A stretch of DNA of 16,137 nt, taken from the NCBI GenBank assembly GCA_000697335.1, contig JNEM01010375.1:1-16137 (forward strand), read 5' to 3'. The DNA comes from Conidiobolus incongruus B7586 (lineage: Eukaryota; Entomophthoromycota; Entomophthoromycetes; Entomophthorales; Conidiobolaceae). The first letter of the stretch is position 1. Each line of letters starts with the position of its first letter. The translations under genes and the position numbers were made by a program. The notes beneath the pieces were generated by a model. The model had not been told where the DNA came from, did not search any database, and worked only from the letters and a program-made list of their open reading frames with translations. Below, in pieces: positions 9,405 through 16,137 of the stretch.

Positions 9405-10275
9405 TCTAACTTAAATATCTATGATTCTTTAATGTTTCTCCATAAATCTGGAATCATATGAATCAAAATCATCTAATTTTTGATAGTATCAGATTGGAGG
9501 AAATATTTGCAACATATTAAATGGCACTATAAGCTTTGAGAATTTAAAAAAATTATCATAACAACAACATTTATCATATTTATCAACAAACTTTCTAAAA
9601 CTCTCAATAGAGATTTTTTAATGGTAGGATTAACTCTTTTGACCTAGACAGGATCTAATCCAAGTCCCAAATACGTTTAGAAATTTTGGTTTTTCCAATC
9701 AATATGTTTCATTGGATAACAAATAAATAATAATATGTATCGAATTGAAAAGAAAAATAATAAATGCTGATTCAATTAATTCACCAGTATTATCTGCATC
9801 CTACAAGCAATAGGAAGGAGTTGGGATTATTCTAAATCCTTGGTTCAGTCATATCACAATAATTTGATTATCTCATTATAAATAGCGATGACTACATATT
9901 ATAATTTATCGGGATATCCTTCATATAGACAATTACAAAGCAATCCTATAAGCCAATTAGTTCAAATATATATAAATCAATAATAGTTGAAGAAGGGATT
10001 TGACCATCCCAACTACAAATTCGATGATTTTAGAAAATATATTCAAAGTGATACAAGTTGAACAAAGAAATTAATAAGCATATCAAAACACCACCGAAAT
10101 GATAAATAACAACCAATTTTAAGTCGATTTCATATTCTATTATCTGTTTTTAGATATTACAATCAACAATGAAATAATGAAAAAGATTAAAGTGCTATTG
10201 CTAGTTATTATGTTTACTTCTATGGTATCGTTAAAGTAATATACTCTTTTATATAGTATATCTATTTCAGCTTTT
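9405..10275 (-). pseudogene. Nearly full-length dead paralogue of receptor B
   Basis: The whole stretch aligns collinearly, same strand, with 12187-13101. Matching landmarks on the minus strand: the C-terminal 'tctCCATAAAtctgg' block (9436-9451), LGLDPV of loop 3 (9647-9664), NQGFRIIPTPSYC (9807-9848, against YQGFGILPCAAYC in receptor B), and EIDLKL after TM1 (about 10113-10133, against DIDLKL). No long open frame survives: stops (for example TAG right after LGLDPV) and shifts of frame occur throughout. The 5' end near 10240-10275 still resembles the receptor B N-terminal region, but no start codon is clear. It once encoded a seven-transmembrane receptor of about 300 residues. It is nearer to receptor B than to receptor A, which suggests duplication after the A/B split and then decay. 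Confidence 0.85.
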
Positions 10276-10740
10276 AATTCTTATTCTTATTATTCAAAAA
10301 TTTTAACCTGATAAAAATTCATTTTTAAAGTTATATATTAAATTGAAAACAATTCATCAAAAGTTTTATTATTAATATTAAAAGATTTCAATTGATATAC
10401 GATTAGTTTGCACTGTATTTTTCATATATTTTTTCAAATTGTAAAATTTTGAATAGAATCATGAAGAAATCAATTTAAGAATAACTATGTATAAAGCAGA
10501 ATGAACTTGATGAATATTTCAAATAATATAGTAATTCAAACTGCACATATCAGGTTTTAGTCTCGATTTAAGTAACAGTTAGATGTAATTAGAATAGTCC
10601 TATTAAACGGTTTAAGAGGGCTAATATGATTAATTTTTATGTTATAATATACGAAAGATTTAAAAGATAGTATTTTATTTATTAATTGATAAAAATAAAA
10701 ATTCTATTTTATTTTTAATATTATTAATTCATTTTGAAGA
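10276..10740. other. AT-rich spacer upstream of the dead receptor
   Basis: On the minus strand this would hold the old promoter of the dead receptor, but no TATAAATA at the spacing seen in receptors A and B was recognised. No gene supported. Confidence 0.45.
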
Positions 10741-11315
10741 ATGAAATTACATACTTTTCTGAAAATCTTTGTTTTCTCCTTAACTAGAAATTTTACACTT
10801 GAAAGAAGCATATTGTACCTTTTCTGTTAATCGAGAGTAAGATATTTAATAATACGAAAATATGAATCGTTATATATTTCAATGGTTATTAAGGAATCCA
10901 AATTTTAGTACTTTACAATATATTCTAAAAATATTCTAAAAATATTTTAAAAATATACGGAGGAAATTATAATTGACAATTTAATATCATTTCAGATAGA
11001 ATCATTTTAAAATAATAGATAAATCAGCGATCATGAAAGATTGGTGCAAAGACACACTTTTGTCCATAAAAGTTAATATTTAAATTTTAATAGCATTGCA
11101 TAATTTTTTAGATTATATAATTATATTGAACTTCCAAATATTGACTTAAAGATGAGGATTAATTAATGCAAAATTAAGGAAGAGCTTATTATACTATATT
11201 TCCGTCAATAAAAATTACTTGGTATGGGCAAAGGCGTGTCATTCCAATTTTCATAATCACTGATTTATCTAATATTTTGAAATCGTTTTATTTAAAATTT
11301 CATTATTTTCATTAA
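10741..11315 (+). pseudogene. Scattered coding-like islets, possible dead secreted-protein gene
   Basis: Islet 1 (10741-10830) opens MKLHTFLKIFVFSLT, which resembles a signal peptide, and closes after 29 codons. Islet 2, near 11028-11075, reads SDHERLVQRHTFVHKS. Islet 3 (11178-11315) is open for 45 codons and includes AYYTIFPSIKITWYGQRR followed by a hydrophobic IPIFIITDL. All are on the plus strand with protein-like composition in otherwise AT-only DNA. Whether they belong to one former gene cannot be told by eye; no family recognised. An 11-base tandem repeat (10922-10954) lies between islets 1 and 2. Confidence 0.28.
10922..10954. repeat. Three tandem copies of an 11-base unit
   Basis: ATTCTAAAAAT occurs twice exactly and a third time with one change (ATTTTAAAAAT). 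Small, non-coding. Confidence 0.8.
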
Positions 11316-12186
11316 TTATTTGCTTGGTTAAATATTATGATTTTTTGTAAATAATGTATAGATTTTGTTGATTTAACTATCATTTAATAATTTGATAACT
11401 CTATTTTATCTATCACTTGATTTTAATCTTATATTTAACTCTGTTACTTCATATTTGATACCAAGCCTGTTTAAGAATTGTAGTTTTTCAAATCACTTTC
11501 AATAAATTATTTTCAAAGTGTAAGCTTTGGAATAACCTTAAAAGCCTAATAACTTGCTAAAAGATACTAAGATTTAAGAATTATATTAGGTTTAAAACAA
11601 TTGAAAATTAGTTCAAACTTCAAAGATAATTTGTATAGTGTTTCTCATTGTTTAACTTGAAAGGATTTTAAATTATATTCAAATTTCAATCATATTGTAT
11701 TTTACTGGATACTGAATATTCATTATGTTATATTGACTTGTTGATAGTAACTATATATATGTTTATTAGGTCAATTTTGCAAAATTTGTATTCGATGTAA
11801 AAACATCTAACTCAATGATGTTATATAATTTTAGAATAAAAATGTCTAGTTTTATTGAGAAAAATGACTAATAAATTCATAACTTTTATCTATTAAAATA
11901 TCAAGAAATTGGATAGCATTCTTCTATATGAAAATTAAAGTATTGGACATAAGTTTGATGATAGAAATTTACAGAAAAATAAGAATAAGTAGTTAAGCCT
12001 AATACAAAAATATATATCTATATGCTATGTTCATTGTTTTTAAATATAATGATAATTAATTGAAATTTTCAATTTGTATATTAGCTATTATTAATAAAAA
12101 TTCATCAACTTTATATTTCATTTCTTTTACATTTTTGAATTTAAATGTTTGAATAATGATAAAAAGTAATAACTATATTATAATAT
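11316..12186. other. AT-rich spacer downstream of receptor B
   Basis: Contains the 3' flank of receptor B (minus). A weak protein-like stretch occurs near 11485-11550 on the plus strand but is too short to call. No RNA gene or repeat recognised. Confidence 0.45.
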
Positions 12187-13101
12187 TTACTCAACTTTAA
12201 ATCCCCACAGTTCTTTAAGAGATTTCCATAAACCTGGCCGCATATTAATCAGTATCGCTGAATTTATAATCAGATTGATTTGAGTTAAAGGTGTTTGAGC
12301 CATGTCAATTACAGGAGTAAGGAAGGAGGGGTTGAACCAAGTAATTATCATAATGATTAAGTATGGGCCAATCGTGATACAAATCGCAAACAAACATGTG
12401 AGTGATTTTATAATGGTCGAGTTCACTTCTTTTTGAACTTTGACAGGATCCAATCCAAGTTCCAATTGTGCTTTCAAACTTTGGTTTCTTCGATAAATAC
12501 ATATCATTGGGTAGCAAATGAATAATAGTGTATATGCAATACCAGTAGAAATAATAATCAATATGGATCCGATTAATCCACCAGTGGTACTTGGATGATA
12601 AAAGCAATATGCAGCACATGGAAGTATCCCAAATCCTTGATAGAGCCATGTTACAACACAAGTGATAATATTTACTATAAATAACAAAACAATGATTGAA
12701 TAGTAAAATTTATCGCAATATTTCTTTTTATATACAATTAACAAGCATCTCTCTAAGCTAATTACGCCAACTATATATACAGACGTAATAATAGTCAACG
12801 AAAGGATAGTACCATTCAAATTACACAACTGCTGATTGTAAAATGGAAAACCAAAATGAACTACATTGAAGACGGAATTTAATAAGCACATTAAAGCTCC
12901 ACCTAAATCGAATAATATCATAAAATATGCTAATTTTAAGTCTATATCCATATTTGACCATTTATTCTTGGAAATTACTATCAAAAGAGACACAATAAGA
13001 AAAATCCCAATAGTATTATTAATTATCACATATCCGCACAATATATAATTGAAAGGATATGCACTTTCATATAGCTTATCATATTCATCTTTGGAAATCA
13101 T
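12187..13101 (-). CDS. Class A-like seven-transmembrane G protein-coupled receptor (receptor B)
   Basis: A single-exon gene of 304 residues, homologous to receptor A along its whole length. Seven hydrophobic segments lie at roughly residues 19-45, 55-83, 95-125, 132-154, 175-201, 230-256 and 264-287. Landmarks: D65 in TM2 (ILFDLGG), C93 with C166 (a likely disulfide between TM3 and loop 2), E117-R118-C119 in the DRY position within SLERCLLIVY, W152 in TM4, P246 in TM6 (IGPYLI), and NMRPGL (286-291) after TM7 where NPxxY would be expected. N-terminal AYPFN mirrors receptor A and supports the start. Loop 3 (about 202-229) and the tail (about 15 residues) are shorter than in receptor A, so coupling or desensitisation may differ. 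Expected in the plasma membrane; ligand and G protein unknown. A dead copy lies downstream at 9405-10275. Confidence 0.88.
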   Translation of the reverse strand: MISKDEYDKLYESAYPFNYILCGYVIINNTIGIFLIVSLLIVISKNKWSNMDIDLKLAYFMILFDLGGALMCLLNSVFNVVHFGFPFYNQQLCNLNGTILSLTIITSVYIVGVISLERCLLIVYKKKYCDKFYYSIIVLLFIVNIITCVVTWLYQGFGILPCAAYCFYHPSTTGGLIGSILIIISTGIAYTLLFICYPMICIYRRNQSLKAQLELGLDPVKVQKEVNSTIIKSLTCLFAICITIGPYLIIMIITWFNPSFLTPVIDMAQTPLTQINLIINSAILINMRPGLWKSLKELWGFKVE

Positions 13102-13151
13102 ATTAGTTATATTTCGCTATAATTTTGCTTGAAGAAAATTAAAGTTTAATG

Positions 13152-13159
13152 TATTTATA
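13152..13159 (-). promoter_or_regulatory. TATA box of receptor B
   Basis: On the minus strand reads TATAAATA within GTATAAATAC, about 51 bases before the ATG at 13101. The ten-base context is identical to that of receptor A, at a similar distance. Confidence 0.6.
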
Positions 13160-13160
13160 C

Positions 13161-13942
13161 TCTAGACAACAGGAGTTTCAGGGTTAAAAATTGATTCAAA
13201 AAAATACAATTTATAATTGTTAGTCAAAAATAATATTAAGATAATATTTTGAGACTGAACTATGGTTAAATCAGTTATATTTGTTAGTTATGATTATTTA
13301 TTTGCTATTATAATAAACATATTTTATAGATCCTTATATGATTTTTGATTGATTGATATTGCAAAATATAGCTAACATTAAATTAAATTTGGATATTTTC
13401 ATCCATGTATATTATCAAATAATAGATGAAAGATTTAATTTAACAAAATATTTAGTGTAGTCATAGCATCTTGAATTACTTAAAAAATAATCCATCAATA
13501 AAATAATAAAAACAATAACAATTAAAAAATAATATAATAATATAATATTATTGGTTGACACCATAACTAATCCATATTTATATTTGGTTGATAATTCAAA
13601 AAATTATAAAATCAATTTAAAAAACGATGTTAATTTAATTTCCCTTGAATTTAAGTAAATTTGTATTGTGTTTATAAGAATAATTAAGTTTCGAACATTA
13701 AATTAATTACAAAATATATTAAAAGATATATATTAATAATTAAAGTTCACGTAAAAGAACAATTAATACATTGAAATCTATAGTTACAAGTCAGAGATAT
13801 AATTTCGAAAAATCGTCATCAGTGTTGATAGATGAATTAAATTTGAGGATAGATATTATTAATCAACATTGTTTTTTATTCCAACTTAATAATTAAAACA
13901 ATCAAAATTATAAAATAATTAGCATATTTTGAAAAAAGTATA
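13161..13942. other. AT-rich spacer, nothing recognised
   Basis: Upstream region of receptor B beyond the TATA box. No gene-like composition, RNA gene or clear repeat found. Confidence 0.5.
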
Positions 13943-14580
13943 TTATTTTTTTAACTGGTTTTGATATTGATTGAAATTTTCACCCCTTAATCTTTCAAAA
14001 AAACTTGATCCAATCTGTGGATTCTTGATTTCAGAATTATCAATTACTGCCACAAATTGTAATGCTAGTACTCAATATAAGACTTGTTTAATATCAAACC
14101 TTTTTCAAGAATGTTAAAATTACATCTATTGGTTTATTTATTTATAATACAAATAACTCTATAAGTCTAATTTTACACATTCATACTGTAGCCATATAAT
14201 ATCATAACAAAGTTTCTCTAACAATATACTTGAATATAAAAATTAATTATTTGATCAAGTTTGATCTCTGGACGTTTTCTTGCAGAGTACTTGCATTATA
14301 TATAGGATCGCAATAGTTGTAAAAATCTTTTGCACAAGTAGTCTGTCTAGTTCTATTCAGTATATTTAATCGACCGAAGTGTATTATAAAATATCATAAA
14401 CTTATTTCTTGCTGTAAAATGATTATTATTTATCTCCAATAAGTTTCAAGACATTGTATTGGTGAACCCTTTATCTATTGATATAATTTTATTTCCATTA
14501 ATAGTAATTAAGGTTTCGAAATATAAAATTTGGGTTAAAAACCTGGAAATCAAGGATGGTATTGAATAAATAATATGCAT
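13943..14580 (-). pseudogene. Probable dead gene, three coding-like segments, unknown cysteine-containing protein
   Basis: Three separate open segments of protein-like composition lie in order on the minus strand. Segment 1 (14580-14446, 44 codons) starts MHIIYSIPSLISRF and contains ETLITINGNKIISIDKGF. Segment 2 (14375-14247, 42 codons) contains TTCAKDFYNYCDPIYNAST. Segment 3 (14071-13943, 42 codons) contains QFVAVIDNSEIKNPQIG and SSFFERLRGENFNQY, then a lysine-rich end and a stop. Between segments 2 and 3 a shorter stretch near 14215-14160 reads KLCYDIIWLQYECVKL. Cysteine pairs suggest a secreted or extracellular domain. The segments are in different frames and no convincing GT-AG introns link them, so the gene is most likely broken. 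Family not recognised. A multi-intron live gene is the alternative. Confidence 0.42.
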
Positions 14581-15164
14581 TGCACATTATTATAGAAGTG
14601 GATCATTATTATAGGTGCTATATGTTATAATAATTATCATTCTGAAGTGATATGAAATCTATAAAATGATTTTTTAAATAAAATAGTATAACGATATATA
14701 ATGACAGCAGAAAAAACAAATTACTATTTTATTTTGGTAATCGAAACAAATTAAAAATAAATTAAATCAATAGATTAATAATAGTAATTGAAAAAACTGG
14801 AAAAATAAATAATAAAATGTCATTCGAATTAAGTATGTTATATTTGAATGACCTAAAGGATTTTCCAAGTCTCTATTATTTACCTATAATTCTTTTATTA
14901 ATGGTAGATGACTCAATCATTTAATATATTAGTTATTTTGATCTATAATAATATGTATCTAGGTTATATAATGATGAATGATTGATTAAAAATAACAAAC
15001 ACCAAAATATTGATTTGATTTAAAAATTGTAAAAATATTAATATTAGTATTAATAATTAATAAAAGAGAACCCAAATTTAAGAATAAATTATATTGGTAT
15101 ATTAGATTGAAAATATTACTCTGTAATTTAAATAATAGGAATTTTTTGTGATTAAAAATAAATA
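14581..15164. other. AT-rich spacer with one short open frame
   Basis: A 35-codon frame at 14817-14924 (plus) starts MSFELSMLYLND but has no support beyond being open. Otherwise nothing recognised. Confidence 0.4.
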
Positions 15165-16137
15165 AGTATTTTGATATATAATATATAAAAATAAATATAT
15201 AATATAAACTTAATAGTTTCTTTTACTATTAATAACTTTTTTCTATATTTTTGGCAAACTTCTAATACCTAAAAAATAGTTTTTATTATTAAAGACTGAA
15301 ATTTGATATTTTATAAATTAATTAAATTTTCCTATAAAAATTTTCTTTTATATAAGCAGGTTTTTTAATTACCTAAAGCAATTATAATCACATAAGTTAT
15401 AATCTAAATAATATATTGGATATAATAGTTTTTTTCCAGTTATTTTTAATTAGAAAGTTTTTTACAGCTTTAGATTTATATATTTTACAATTAATATATA
15501 AAATATTAAGTTTTTTTAAATTATATTAAAAATGCTAATTAAAAATACTTTTATTTATAAAAGCAATATAAAGTTTATAATTAATTGATTTCCCTTTAAA
15601 AATTAAATAAAAATAATATTTACTATTATAATCTATTTAATTATTAAATTTTATTTATTAACAAAATATTAATTTAAAAGGATTTATAAAGAGAGTTAAT
15701 TTAATTTAATCTAATATTTTATTTGTGTTTTAATAAAGGATTATATATAAATATTTATAGTATATCAATTTTAATTATTTATTATAAAAGCTTAAGTTTT
15801 TAGAAATATTTTAGTAAATTTTATTTAATAATAACTACTTTAATATTTTCAAATTTTAGTTAAATTATATAAATATCAATTTTTAATTTTTATTTATTAA
15901 TTTAAGTTTAAACTTTAATATATACAAAATACTTATAAAACTAATATTAAAATTTTTAGATAATTCTTAAATAAAATAAAAAGATACTTTTTAATATATT
16001 TTTTCACTCTATTAATAATTGAAAGAATAATAGTTAAAGTTAGTTTTTTAAATTTTTAAATTTTAACAAATTTTTAATAACTTCTTTTTTAGTATTAAAA
16101 TAATTTATATAATAATAAATAATTAATTTAAATAATA
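15165..16137 (+). repeat. Decayed AT-rich interspersed repeat, copy 3 (runs off right edge)
   Basis: Aligns with 7015 onwards on the same strand and with the reversed left edge of the window. Examples: ACTTCTAATACC near 15257-15268, the block 15374-15403 ending AGTTATAAT, and the stretch 15980-16085 (AAAAAGATACTTTTTAATATAT...), which matches about 255-360 reversed. Extreme A+T, no surviving frame; an old mobile element fossil with many changes, family unassigned. It ends with the window, so its right boundary is unknown. Confidence 0.7.

Noticed and set aside
10177-10239. Plus-strand frame MKKIKVLLLVIMFTSMVSLK, which looks like a signal peptide.
   Set aside because: It is the reverse strand of the TM1 region of the dead receptor copy; the same bases align with the receptor B N-terminal hydrophobic segment on the minus strand.
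12305-12661. 118-codon minus-strand frame.
   Set aside because: Overlaps receptor B on the same strand in another frame; receptor B is supported by homology to receptor A.
12866-13048. 60-codon plus-strand frame.
   Set aside because: Antisense shadow of receptor B TM1-TM2.
13981-14120. Plus-strand frame with several cysteines (LDPICGFLISELSITATNC).
   Set aside because: The minus-strand segment over the same bases fits the neighbouring minus-strand segments better, so this is probably its shadow.
14817-14924. 35-codon frame MSFELSMLYLND.
   Set aside because: No intron, homologue or promoter support; a possible GTAGAT donor leads to an exon that stops at once.
1-16137. tRNA, rRNA, CRISPR arrays, bacterial operons or riboswitches.
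   Set aside because: No tRNA-like B box with cloverleaf, no spaced direct repeats and no Shine-Dalgarno organisation were found; the gene style is eukaryotic.

Overview
The window looks like nuclear DNA from an AT-rich, early-diverging fungus. The best fit is an entomophthoralean such as Conidiobolus, but that is inference from style and not a database match. Three things support it: one gene is a eukaryotic exosome subunit split by three introns of 51 to 59 bases; two intronless genes encode class A-like seven-transmembrane receptors of the kind expanded in Conidiobolus; and the real genes stand out as islands richer in G and C within very AT-rich DNA.

Layout. Bases 1 to about 1155 are a decayed, very AT-rich repeat in minus orientation. 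Bases 1669-2594 (minus) encode the exosome cap protein RRP40/EXOSC3 in four exons, reconstructed here as 252 residues. After about 1.2 kb of AT-rich spacer comes receptor A (3985-4974, plus). Bases 5117-6760 hold several short coding-like pieces: a spliced-looking gene fragment, a possible small secreted protein and a decayed membrane-anchored protein. Bases 7015 to about 8800 are a second copy of the AT-rich repeat. Bases 8966-9144 hold another coding relic. Bases 9405-10275 are a nearly full-length but broken receptor (minus), clearly a paralogue of intact receptor B at 12187-13101 (minus). Between them are further islets (10741-11315). Bases 13943-14580 (minus) hold three separate coding-like segments of a cysteine-containing protein that is probably dead. 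A third copy of the AT-rich repeat runs from about 15165 to the right edge.

How it fits together. RRP40 is a housekeeping gene for RNA decay and processing. Around it, the window resembles a gene birth-and-death zone: a small receptor family with two intact members and one corpse, old transposon-like repeats, and scattered remains of other genes. The two intact receptors share an AYPYN/AYPFN N-terminus, an ERC motif where most class A receptors have DRY, an NMRP motif after TM7, and the same TATA box sequence (GTATAAATAC) 50 to 70 bases before the start codon. No tRNA, rRNA, CRISPR array or bacterial-type operon is visible.
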